6,716 nt of DNA, from positions 1 to 6,716 of the forward strand of contig JANZZA010000007.1 of NCBI GenBank assembly GCA_026419655.1, in the 5' to 3' direction. The notes beneath the pieces were generated by a model. The model had not been told where the DNA came from, searched no databases, and saw nothing but the letters and a program-made list of their open reading frames with translations. Of the stretch, positions 1-5,392 are shown piece after piece. Position 1 is the first letter of the stretch; the number at the start of each line of letters is the position of its first letter. This stretch comes from Armatimonadota bacterium. Its GTDB lineage: Bacteria > Armatimonadota > Zipacnadia > Zipacnadales > FEN-943. The position numbers and the translations under genes are program-made.

Positions 1-111
1 GTGCCATCGGACAATTCTTCGGCAGTGGCGGATGAGACCGCCCCTGGCTGACTTTCGCTGCAATCCGGTCTTGTTTTCCCTGCGGTTTCAACCACGTTTA
101 CGATTCAGTGT
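1..111 (+). other. Left edge: possible 3' end of an upstream gene, otherwise nothing recognised
   Basis: Two + strand frames are open from the window edge and could be the tail of an upstream gene. One stops with TGA at 33-35 (tail reads AIGQFFGSGG) and the other with TGA at 49-51 (tail reads VPSDNSSAVADETAPG). The sequence does not decide between them, and both may be chance. A hairpin lies here: CAGTGGCGG (23-31) and CCGCCCCTG (38-46) pair over nine positions with one T/C mismatch around a 6-nt loop. No T-run follows, so it is not a clear intrinsic terminator. Bases 52-111 show nothing further. Confidence 0.2.
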
Positions 112-261
112 GGTTGCTGTCCCTATAGGTCGGGACACGTCGTCTTGGGTGAAGTGCTTCACCCCAAATACGGCTGCTGTGCCCCACAGGCTGGGACACC
201 TCATCTTGCGGGAGGTGCTTCACGCTAAAAACGACTGCTGTCTCACGTGGGCTGGGATACA
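112..261 (+). repeat. Degenerate tandem repeat, 2.5 units of 60-61 bp, hairpin-forming
   Basis: Unit 1 spans 112-171, unit 2 spans 172-232, and a partial unit 3 spans 233-261. Each unit begins with a G(G/A)NTGCTGT-like start and continues to a GGGACAC-like segment (GGGATAC in unit 3). Units 1 and 2 then share CTTG, a variable stretch and GTGCTTCAC. Two hairpins recur. Hairpin I is TGTCCC/GGGACA in unit 1 (118-123/132-137); it keeps six pairs with one bulged G in unit 2, and keeps six pairs with two G-U wobbles in unit 3 (239-244/254-259). Hairpin II in unit 1 pairs 145-153 with 158-167 around a GTGC loop with one bulged C. In unit 2 it is weaker but has one compensatory pair swap. The array ends about 155 bp before the response-regulator start. 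It could be a structured leader RNA, a short non-coding RNA or an intergenic repeat family; which one is unknown. Confidence 0.6.
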
Positions 262-337
262 GCGCTCGAACGCTTTGCGGATGGAACTATTGCAGGTGGC
301 TCATCGTTCAACTATTTACGGTTATTGCCGGGTAACC

Positions 338-365
338 TTTACGTCAAAGCCGTAGTTGTGATATT
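338..365 (+). promoter_or_regulatory. Weak sigma-70-like promoter candidate before the response regulator
   Basis: TTTACG (338-343) and GATATT (360-365) are separated by 16 bp. Each matches four of six consensus positions. TGT precedes the -10 hexamer, only loosely like an extended -10. It is placed sensibly for the regulator gene about 50 bp downstream, but a match this weak is common by chance. Confidence 0.25.
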
Positions 366-383
366 CTCGCTACCAACGCGAGA
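365..383 (+). promoter_or_regulatory. Perfect 6-bp inverted repeat just upstream of the response regulator
   Basis: TCTCGC (365-370) and GCGAGA (378-383) are perfect inverted complements around the 7-nt spacer TACCAAC. The element lies 33 bp upstream of the regulator ATG. It could be an operator half-site pair near the candidate -10, or a 5' leader hairpin. It is not followed by a T-run, so a terminator is unlikely. Confidence 0.35.
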
Positions 384-416
384 CATTACTCTGTCCGACA
401 AGGGGTGTTATTTAGC

Positions 417-1127
417 ATGTCCGAACAGCGTAAGCGCATCCTCATTGTGGAAGACAAAGCTGAGGATGCAAGACTCATGGTGGCCAGCCTGGAGCCTGAG
501 GGCTATGAGATTCGGGTAGCGACCACTGGGAAGGAGGCTCTGGAGGCCTTCACGGAGTTCTCGCCGGATCTGGTCATTCTCGACATCATGCTGCCAGAGG
601 GGCCGGACGGCTTTGAGCTCTGTCGGCAGTTCAGGGCGAAGGGAGATATCCCCATCATAATCGTGAGCGCCAAGACCGAAGAAATTGACACGGTGGTGGG
701 ATTGGAGCTGGGTGCGGACGACTACATCCTGAAGCCCTTCCGGCCGCGCGAGTTCGTAGCACGGGTTAGGGCCATGCTGCGCCGGGCCGTCTTCACGGAG
801 CGGGCCGAGGCGCAGAAGAAGCACCTGTCATACCCTGGTTTGGAGATTGACCTTCCCACCCGCACCGTGGTCGTCCACGACGAGGCAGTCCATCTCACGC
901 CAAAGGAGTTTGACCTGCTCTTCAAGCTGGCAAGCAATCCGCGGCGGGTGTTCACGCGTGAGGAGCTGATGGAGCAAGTGTGGGGCTACCGAACTCCCAA
1001 CGGCGACCTGCGCACTGTTGATACGCACATCAAGCGGCTGCGCAAGAAGCTTGAAGAGGGCCGGGAGGTAGCCTGGACGCTGGCGACGGTGTGGGGCGTT
1101 GGCTACCGTTTTGATCTGAAGCGCTAG
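417..1127 (+). CDS. Two-component response regulator, OmpR/PhoB family (winged-helix)
   Basis: This 236-residue DNA-binding response regulator is expected to be phosphorylated by a sensor kinase and to control transcription in the cytoplasm. The receiver domain (about residues 6-120) carries the acidic pair E12/D13, phospho-acceptor D56 in LVILDIMLP, switch residue S84, Y103 and the conserved lysine K106 in KPF. The effector domain (about 140-235) shows a PhoB-type winged helix: LTPKEFDLL, the recognition-helix region RTVDTHIKRLRKKL and the wing ending GVGYRF. ATG 417 is chosen because AAGGGG (400-405) lies 11 nt upstream and the protein then starts at the usual MSEQRKRILIVED. An in-frame GTG at 405 would add four residues but overlaps that site. 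Length is normal and key residues are intact. No histidine kinase is in the window, so its partner and regulon are unknown. The hydrolase starts about 32 bp downstream. Confidence 0.95.
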   Translation: MSEQRKRILIVEDKAEDARLMVASLEPEGYEIRVATTGKEALEAFTEFSPDLVILDIMLPEGPDGFELCRQFRAKGDIPIIIVSAKTEEIDTVVGLELGADDYILKPFRPREFVARVRAMLRRAVFTERAEAQKKHLSYPGLEIDLPTRTVVVHDEAVHLTPKEFDLLFKLASNPRRVFTREELMEQVWGYRTPNGDLRTVDTHIKRLRKKLEEGREVAWTLATVWGVGYRFDLKR

Positions 1128-1148
1128 GCGCGGGTTTGGGACTGCTCC

Positions 1149-1153
1149 GGGAG
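1149..1153 (+). promoter_or_regulatory. Ribosome binding site supporting TTG 1160
   Basis: GGGAG ends 6 nt before an in-frame TTG at 1160. The earlier in-frame TTG at 1136 has no comparable purine-rich site, so this site is the main argument for the later start of the hydrolase gene. Confidence 0.45.
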
Positions 1154-1159
1154 AATACT

Positions 1160-2440
1160 TTGGCGGGGCCAGGCGTGGCCGTGGTGGTTGCCTGGGTTGC
1201 GATGGGATGCGGCGGTAATATTGTCTGGGGCGCTGGCGGCGGACCAGCGCCCCAGTTTTCTTCTATTTTGCCGCTCTTGCAGGTGGCGGCTATACCGTTT
1301 GCTCAGGCGCCAGTACAGATGTGGGACCTGGACCGTTTGTCTCGACCGCCGCAAGTATATCGAGCCGAAGGCTTTCGGGAGTCCGGCCTGAGGGCCATTT
1401 TCTATGAGGGGCCTCCGTTTCAAGGCAGGCCCACGCGTGTGTTTGCGTGGGTTGGTCTTCCGAAGTTGGGGCCAGGCGAAAGGGTGCCCGGGATGGTGCT
1501 GGTCCACGGCGGCGGTGGCACAGCTTTCGCCGAGTGGGTGCGGCTGTGGGTGAGCCGGGGATACGCTGCCATCGCCATGGACACGTGTGGATGCGTGCCG
1601 AAGGGTTCCTACGGAGCATGGGAGCGTCACGCTATGGGCGGGCCGCCTGGGTGGGGCGGATTCGACCAGATTGACTGGCCCAGGGAAGATCAGTGGACTT
1701 ATCATGCAGTGGCCAACGTCATTCTGGCCAATTCATTGCTGCGGTCGCTGCCGCAGGTGGATCCTGCGCGCATTGGGCTGACGGGGATCTCGTGGGGCGG
1801 CTATCTGGCGTGTATCGCGGCCGGCGTTGACTCCCGATTGCGGTTTGTTGTGCCCGTTTATGGCTGCGGCTTCACGCTAGATACGGCCTTCGGCGACGCA
1901 GTCAGGTCCTTGGGGCCTGAGCGGGCACAGCGCTGGATGGATTGGTGGGACCCGGGCGCATACTTGCCACGGGCTTCCATGGCCATGTTGTGGGTCAATG
2001 GCACTAACGATTTTGCGTACACTCTCAATGCCTATCAGAAGTCTTACCGCCTGACGAAAGGCCTGCGGACGCTGTCTATCCGGCTGCGAATGCCTCACGG
2101 CCATGGCGGCCCTGGCGAGAACCCGGAGGAGATCCGCGTCTTCGCCGACAGCCTCGTAAGGGGCGGCGCGCCCTTGCCTCGTCTCACCGGCTGGGGCCGG
2201 GAGGGCACCAAAGTCTGGGCGACATATCAAAGTGAGGTCCCTGTAGTCAAGGCCGACCTGATGGTCACAAAGGACTTTGGCAGGTGGCAGGAGCGCGACT
2301 GGGAAGCTCTGCCGGCGGCGGTTAGTGCTGACGGCCACGTGACTGCGACCCTGCCCGAGCACACCGTGGTCTGGTATCTCAACCTCGAAGATAACCGCGG
2401 CTGTCTGGTGAGCACGGAGCACGAAGAGTTGCCGCAGTGA
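1160..2440 (+). CDS. Probably exported alpha/beta hydrolase, acetyl-xylan-esterase/prolyl-oligopeptidase-like
   Basis: This 426-residue protein (TTG 1160) is an alpha/beta-hydrolase-fold esterase or peptidase. It has an oxyanion-type HGGGGT (residues 116-121) and a nucleophile elbow GISWGG with Ser211 (codon 1790-1792). A probable acid Asp284 lies in VNGTNDF, and a probable catalytic His (313 or 315) in MPHGHGG. About 80 residues after the fold (from about 340) look beta-rich, perhaps a small accessory domain. The N-terminus has a hydrophobic stretch (VAVVVAWVAMGC) that suggests export. The AMGC there is only a poor lipobox. Starting at TTG 1136 adds eight residues including an Arg, which would suit a signal peptide better, so the start is uncertain. 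Related enzymes act on acetylated polysaccharides, other esters or peptides; the substrate cannot be read from sequence. It lies 32 bp after the response regulator and may share its transcript. Confidence 0.85.
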   Translation: MAGPGVAVVVAWVAMGCGGNIVWGAGGGPAPQFSSILPLLQVAAIPFAQAPVQMWDLDRLSRPPQVYRAEGFRESGLRAIFYEGPPFQGRPTRVFAWVGLPKLGPGERVPGMVLVHGGGGTAFAEWVRLWVSRGYAAIAMDTCGCVPKGSYGAWERHAMGGPPGWGGFDQIDWPREDQWTYHAVANVILANSLLRSLPQVDPARIGLTGISWGGYLACIAAGVDSRLRFVVPVYGCGFTLDTAFGDAVRSLGPERAQRWMDWWDPGAYLPRASMAMLWVNGTNDFAYTLNAYQKSYRLTKGLRTLSIRLRMPHGHGGPGENPEEIRVFADSLVRGGAPLPRLTGWGREGTKVWATYQSEVPVVKADLMVTKDFGRWQERDWEALPAAVSADGHVTATLPEHTVVWYLNLEDNRGCLVSTEHEELPQ

Positions 2441-2470
2441 GAGGTTAGTTTGGCAAAGGCCCTGCTTGCT

Positions 2471-2612
2471 CGGTGCAGTGGTCAGGTTCAGGCGGCCACG
2501 AGTCTTGTATGTAATGTGAGCAACGCTAAGGCGTTTCCGGCAAACCACCCTTGCCCCTGATTAGAAGCTTCACGTGAAGCAGACTCGTGCGAGACCCCTG
2601 ACCACTGCACCG
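2471..2612. ncRNA. Candidate structured RNA or MITE-like element with 16-bp terminal inverted repeats
   Basis: CGGTGCAGTGGTCAGG (2471-2486) and CCTGACCACTGCACCG (2597-2612) are perfect 16-bp inverted complements. Inside them CACGAGTCT (2497-2505) pairs perfectly with AGACTCGTG (2581-2589), across an asymmetric internal loop of 10 and 7 nt. The enclosed 75 nt can form three hairpins: AACGC/GCGTT with a TAAG loop (2522-2535), GGCAA/TTGCC with a 7-nt loop (2539-2555), and the 14-bp palindrome GCTTCACGTGAAGC (2567-2580). The whole block therefore folds as a closed three-arm RNA. All pairs are Watson-Crick, so the strand cannot be told. Bases flanking the outer repeat show no target-site duplication, which argues mildly against a recent mobile insertion. 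I recognise no known RNA family. Confidence 0.45.
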
Positions 2613-2684
2613 CACGGTGGGTAGCAGCAGCGGCTCAAGGGCTGGGAGCCTTTCAGGGGATGCCCAAACCCGGCGGCACATCTT

Positions 2685-2704
2685 AGGTGGTTGCAACCGC
2701 GGCG
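2685..2704 (+). promoter_or_regulatory. Palindrome with partial T-box antiterminator resemblance
   Basis: GTGGTTGCAACCGC (2687-2700) is a near-perfect palindrome with one G-T position. In context, AGG-TGG...ACCGCG (2685-2701) resembles the T-box core AGGGTGGNACCGCG, with one G missing and extra bases in the bulge. T-boxes often precede amino-acid biosynthesis genes, and a leuA/homocitrate-synthase-type gene lies downstream. No AGUA-bearing Stem I was identified, so the resemblance may be chance. Confidence 0.2.
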
Positions 2705-2714
2705 AAAAGTTTGC

Positions 2715-2759
2715 AAGGGGGACTGGGGAGCCGTCCTCCTTAAAGGGCTGCCCCCCAGT
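2715..2759 (+). promoter_or_regulatory. Two mutually exclusive stems, attenuator-like
   Basis: Stem A pairs 2715-2723 with 2733-2741 (AAGGGGGAC with GTCCTCCTT), nine pairs including one G-U. Stem B pairs ACTGGGG (2722-2728) with CCCCAGT (2753-2759) and AGCC (2729-2732) with GGCT (2746-2749), leaving a 3-nt bulge. The two share 2722-2723, and stem A's 3' arm occupies stem B's loop, so both cannot form fully. Such alternatives are typical of riboswitch or attenuator leaders. No U-run follows stem B, so if it works it may not be by intrinsic termination. Confidence 0.35.
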
Positions 2760-2856
2760 AACAGACACTTGCGGGAGCTTCTGTGGCCCTACCGCTCAGG
2801 CGCAAACAGCATCCTGAGAAAAACGAATAGTCTCTTCGTGGTTCTGCTTGCGAAAG

Positions 2857-2887
2857 TTCATCAGGCTAAGGTAAAGTACAGTATGAT
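2857..2887 (+). promoter_or_regulatory. Possible promoter for the synthase gene (good -10, poor -35)
   Basis: TATGAT (2882-2887) matches the -10 consensus at five of six positions. The best upstream hexamers at usable spacing (TTCATC at 2857-2862 or TCATCA at 2858-2863) match only three of six. A transcript from here would start near 2894 and carry a leader of about 60 nt with a GC-rich hairpin. Confidence 0.25.
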
Positions 2888-2891
2888 TGCT

Positions 2892-2907
2892 CCGGCCCTG
2901 GGGCCGG
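2892..2907 (+). promoter_or_regulatory. GC-rich leader hairpin
   Basis: CCGGCCC (2892-2898) and GGGCCGG (2901-2907) are perfect inverted complements around TG; in practice this is a 6-bp stem with a 4-nt loop. A TTTT run occurs at 2916-2919, eight bases after the stem, too distant for a standard terminator. It sits 49 bp before the synthase start, so it may affect the leader or simply be GC-rich chance. Confidence 0.3.
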
Positions 2908-2942
2908 GGCTTGGGTTTTCCTATAGACTCCGATTTTGCGGC

Positions 2943-2948
2943 AGGTGG
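2943..2948 (+). promoter_or_regulatory. Ribosome binding site fixing GTG 2956
   Basis: AGGTGG ends 7 nt before GTG 2956. It selects this start over the in-frame upstream start at 2887, whose extra 23 residues have no family resemblance. Confidence 0.7.
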
Positions 2949-2955
2949 TGCGCTA

Positions 2956-4200
2956 GTGCCCAAGATACAAATCATTGACGTAACTAATCGCGACGGGGAC
3001 CAAACAGCTCGAGTTGTGCTGAGCAAACTGCAGAAGACCGTCATCAACTGGATGCTCGACCAGATGGGCGTTTACCAGTCGGAAATGGGTTTCCCGATCA
3101 GCCCGCACGAAAAACGGTACATTAACGCCAATATCGAGCTGACGACGGATTGCAATGGCCAGGGGCCGCTGATAAAGCACCTGCAGCTCAGCGGCTGGTG
3201 TCGCGCCTTGGCTTCTGATGTGGAGCAGGCGCTGCAAAACACTAACCTGCAGCATTTGAATGTCTCGATTTCTACGTCCGAGCAGATGCTGCGGTGGAAG
3301 TTCAGGGGCAAGTTTTCGCGCGCCGACATAATCAAGATGACCGTAGATGCCGTGACGGCTGCCCGGGAGGGCGGCGCCATCACGGTGGGCGTCAACGCCG
3401 AGGACGCCTCGCGGACGGACCTGGACTTCCTGGTGGAATTTGCCGCCGCTGGGCGGGAGGCAGGTGCCGATCGCTTTCGCTATTGCGACACTCTCGGCCA
3501 CGATGACCCAGAGACTATAGCCAGCCGGGTGCGGGTCGTTGCCCGGGAGGTAGGCATACCGGTCGAGATGCACTGTCACAACGACCTGGGGCTGGCCGTG
3601 GCCAATTCTTGCGCCGGGGCGGTGGCCGTCTGCGAGGAAGGCGTTGACGCTTACATCAACACTACCATTAACGGCATAGGCGAGCGGGCAGGCAACGCTG
3701 ACCTTGTTTCCTGTATCCTGGCGCTCAAGTTTTCGTCCCGCTGGGGCGACCTGGGGCTTCTCGACGAGCGGATAGACCTCTCAAAGGCCTGGCGTATCTG
3801 CAACTACACCGCCGACGCTTTCGGCGTGCCGATTCCAATTAACCAGCCGGGCGTTGGCGGCAACGCCTTTGCGCACGAATCAGGCATTCACGCCGACGGT
3901 GCTCTTAAGGACCGTCACAACTATGAGCTTTACGACTACGAGATGCTGGGTCGCGGGGAGAAGATTGAGATCCCCACGGGCCGGCTCATTCTTACGGGCA
4001 AGCACGGCGGCGTCGCAGGCCTGGAGTATGTGTATGCCCAGATGGACCTGGGCTTCCGCGACGAAGAGCACAAGCGCGAAACCCTGCGGCTGTGCCAGTA
4101 TGCCAACCTGCACAATCAGGCTCCTCTCACCCCCGAGGAGCTTTGGCTAATCTACCACTACCCGGCCCAGGTGCGCGAGATTCTAACCTACGTGCCGTAG
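2956..4200 (+). CDS. Homocitrate / Re-citrate / 2-isopropylmalate synthase-family enzyme (DRE-TIM metallolyase)
   Basis: This 414-residue enzyme is expected to condense acetyl-CoA with a 2-oxo acid in a metal-dependent TIM barrel. The signature NRDGDQ (11-16) holds catalytic R12 and metal ligand D13. HCHNDLG (206-212) supplies the two metal-binding histidines. NGIGERAGN (239-247) and AFAHESGIHADG (304-315, with H307, E308 and H312) match the family's catalytic and substrate region. It starts at GTG 2956, where IQIIDVTNRDG sits at the usual N-terminal distance. The length fits homocitrate and Re-citrate synthases. It is short for classical LeuA (about 500 residues) and lacks that family's C-terminal leucine-binding regulatory domain. 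The substrate could be 2-oxoglutarate, oxaloacetate, 2-oxoisovalerate or pyruvate. The DVTNRDG opening seems closest to proteins annotated homocitrate synthase, some of which proved to be Re-citrate synthases. No leuBCD or lysine-pathway gene adjoins it. Confidence 0.88.
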   Translation: MPKIQIIDVTNRDGDQTARVVLSKLQKTVINWMLDQMGVYQSEMGFPISPHEKRYINANIELTTDCNGQGPLIKHLQLSGWCRALASDVEQALQNTNLQHLNVSISTSEQMLRWKFRGKFSRADIIKMTVDAVTAAREGGAITVGVNAEDASRTDLDFLVEFAAAGREAGADRFRYCDTLGHDDPETIASRVRVVAREVGIPVEMHCHNDLGLAVANSCAGAVAVCEEGVDAYINTTINGIGERAGNADLVSCILALKFSSRWGDLGLLDERIDLSKAWRICNYTADAFGVPIPINQPGVGGNAFAHESGIHADGALKDRHNYELYDYEMLGRGEKIEIPTGRLILTGKHGGVAGLEYVYAQMDLGFRDEEHKRETLRLCQYANLHNQAPLTPEELWLIYHYPAQVREILTYVP

Positions 4201-4228
4201 GGCCTCGCCGCACACGGGCAACCTGGCT

Positions 4229-4248
4229 AGCCGAAGGGCTCTTTTCTT
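4229..4248 (+). terminator. Weak terminator-like hairpin after the synthase
   Basis: AGCC (4229-4232) and GGCT (4237-4240) pair around a GAAG loop, followed by CTTTTCTT (4241-4248). The four-base stem is too short for a confident intrinsic terminator. Its place 28 bp past the synthase stop, in the 98-bp gap before the peptidase, is what makes it worth noting. Confidence 0.25.
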
Positions 4249-4284
4249 GCTGGGGCGGCGGAGCGATAGGTAGAGTGCTTGGTC

Positions 4285-4290
4285 AGGAGG
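4285..4290 (+). promoter_or_regulatory. Strong ribosome binding site fixing GTG 4299
   Basis: AGGAGG ends 8 nt before GTG 4299, an ideal spacing. It rules out longer in-frame starts, the earliest of which would overlap the synthase gene by about 100 bp. Confidence 0.85.
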
Positions 4291-4298
4291 GATGCAGG

Positions 4299-5360
4299 GT
4301 GCGCAAGGAGTCTTTGCAGTTTCTTGAGGCCCTCATCGCTGCGCCGTCACCGTCGGGATTTGAGCAGCCGGCCCAAAAAGTCGTGCGTGACTACTTGGCG
4401 CCCGTGGCCGACGAAGTCCGCATGGACTTGTCGGCCAACCTCATTGCGGCGCGAAATCTCTCTGGTGCGCCTCGCGTCATGCTCGCCGGCCACGTGGACC
4501 AGATCGGGATGATGGTCGTGCACATCACGGACGACGGTTATCTGAAGGTGCAGGCCATCGGGGGAATTGACGAGGCTAATCTTGTTGGTTCCCGGGTCTG
4601 GGTGCATGCGGCGAAGGGGGCCGTTGCAGGTGTCATCGGCCGCACGGCCATCCATATCCTTCCCCCTGACCAGAGGCGGAAGGTACCGGAAATACATGAG
4701 CTGTGGGTGGATATTGGTGCCAAGGATAAGAAGGAAGCCCAGAAGCTGGTCCGCATCGGCGACCCGGTAACCTGGCAGGCGGGGTTCATGCGCCTGCAGC
4801 GGAATTTCGTAGCCGCCGCGGGCTTTGATGATAAGGTTGGCGCCTGGGTTGCGGCTGAGGCCTTTCGCCTGGCCGCTGCCAAGCCACTCAAGTGCGCCCT
4901 TTACGCGGTTTCAACCGTCCAGGAGGAGCTTGGGTTGCGCGGCGCTCGAGTGGCCGCCTTCGGGATAGACCCGCTGGTGGGCATTGCCATTGACGTGACC
5001 CATGCGACGGACTATCCGGGTTCGTCTAAGGACCAGCAGGGCGACATCAAGCTAGGGGCAGGTCCCGTCATCGAGCGCGGCCCCAACATAAATCCCCGGG
5101 TCTTCGAGCTTCTCGTGGAGACCGCTGAGAAGGCCAAGATTCCCTACCAGCTTGTCGGAGCACCGAGACCCACGGGCACCGATGCCAATGCCATCCAGAT
5201 AAACCGCGCCGGCACCGCCGCGGGGCTGATCAGCATACCCAACCGTTACATGCATTCACCAGTCGAGGTTTGTTGCCTCGAGGACCTCGAGAATGCTGCC
5301 AAGCTGCTGGCCGCGGCGGTGGCCCGCATTGATTCGACAATGGACTTCACTCCCTGGTAG
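4299..5360 (+). CDS. M42-family metallo-aminopeptidase (glutamyl aminopeptidase / TET-type)
   Basis: This 353-residue cytoplasmic enzyme removes N-terminal residues from peptides using two bound metals. M42 enzymes usually form large 12-subunit tetrahedral shells; homologues have often been misnamed endoglucanase or cellulase M. All family metal and catalytic sites are visible: H65 and D67 in AGHVDQIG, bridging D177 in FDDKVG, the catalytic and metal pair E209-E210 in VQEELGLRGA, D232 in AIDVTHATD, and H319 in NRYMHSPVE. PTGTDANAI (291-299) is another typical segment. Length is normal and the C-terminus ends cleanly at DFTPW. The GTG start is set by AGGAGG 8 nt upstream. Only 32 bp separate it from mutL, so the two are probably co-transcribed although their functions are not obviously linked. 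Residue specificity cannot be told from sequence. Confidence 0.93.
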   Translation: MRKESLQFLEALIAAPSPSGFEQPAQKVVRDYLAPVADEVRMDLSANLIAARNLSGAPRVMLAGHVDQIGMMVVHITDDGYLKVQAIGGIDEANLVGSRVWVHAAKGAVAGVIGRTAIHILPPDQRRKVPEIHELWVDIGAKDKKEAQKLVRIGDPVTWQAGFMRLQRNFVAAAGFDDKVGAWVAAEAFRLAAAKPLKCALYAVSTVQEELGLRGARVAAFGIDPLVGIAIDVTHATDYPGSSKDQQGDIKLGAGPVIERGPNINPRVFELLVETAEKAKIPYQLVGAPRPTGTDANAIQINRAGTAAGLISIPNRYMHSPVEVCCLEDLENAAKLLAAAVARIDSTMDFTPW

Positions 5361-5383
5361 CAGTTGTGGGAGCGAGCGGGGCT

Positions 5384-5390
5384 GAGGAGG
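5384..5390 (+). promoter_or_regulatory. Ribosome binding site of mutL with tight spacing
   Basis: GAGGAGG ends only 2 nt before ATG 5393. The first GAGG (5384-5387) gives a more normal 5-nt spacing. The start itself is secure because the protein then begins with the conserved MutL N-terminus; an in-frame GTG at 5366 has no ribosome site. Confidence 0.6.
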
Positions 5391-5392
5391 CT

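Larger units (their letters stand above)
2441..2955 (+). other. 515-bp structured intergenic region upstream of the synthase
   Basis: No credible protein gene lies here; the open frames lack homology-like features and ribosome sites. The stretch is dense in potential secondary structure, with separate entries for the large inverted-repeat block (2471-2612), the GTGGTTGCAACCGC palindrome (2687-2700), the alternative stems (2715-2759) and the GC hairpin (2892-2907). Smaller stems are GGCTC/GAGCC (2632-2636/2646-2650, 9-nt loop) and CTCAGG/CCTGAG (2795-2800/2813-2818, 12-nt loop). I looked for hallmarks of RNase P RNA, tmRNA, SRP RNA, tRNA, and the SAM, TPP and cobalamin riboswitches, and found none convincing. 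Confidence 0.55.

Noticed and set aside
112..261. CRISPR array
   Set aside because: Only 2.5 units, with divergence spread along the whole unit rather than identical repeats separated by unique spacers.
32..355. 107-codon + strand open frame over the tandem repeat
   Set aside because: No ribosome site or family-like sequence; the frame runs through a non-coding hairpin repeat of 60-61 bp whose length change shifts frame between units.
1124..1705. 193-codon - strand open frame opposite the hydrolase
   Set aside because: Antisense shadow of a gene with clear catalytic motifs; composition is His/Pro/Arg rich as expected for the reverse of a GC-rich gene.
1877..2548. 223-codon - strand open frame across the end of the hydrolase
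   Set aside because: Mostly antisense to coding sequence, no recognisable domain and no ribosome site.
2613..2830. RNase P RNA, tmRNA or a classic riboswitch
   Set aside because: The gap has the right size and GC, but no GAGGAAAGTCC or ACAGAA core, no tRNA-like CCA end, and no SAM, TPP or cobalamin box could be found by eye.
2887..2955. N-terminal extension of the synthase from 2887
   Set aside because: The 23 added residues are encoded partly by the GC hairpin and have no family resemblance; GTG 2956 has AGGTGG 7 nt upstream.
2617..2978. Small + strand open frames in the synthase leader
   Set aside because: Low-complexity, lacking ribosome sites, and overlapping strong inverted repeats; not counted as leader peptides because no run of regulatory codons is seen.
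4092..4298. 69-residue extension of the M42 gene overlapping the synthase
   Set aside because: AGGAGG at 4285-4290 precedes GTG 4299 ideally, and the family N-terminus aligns there.
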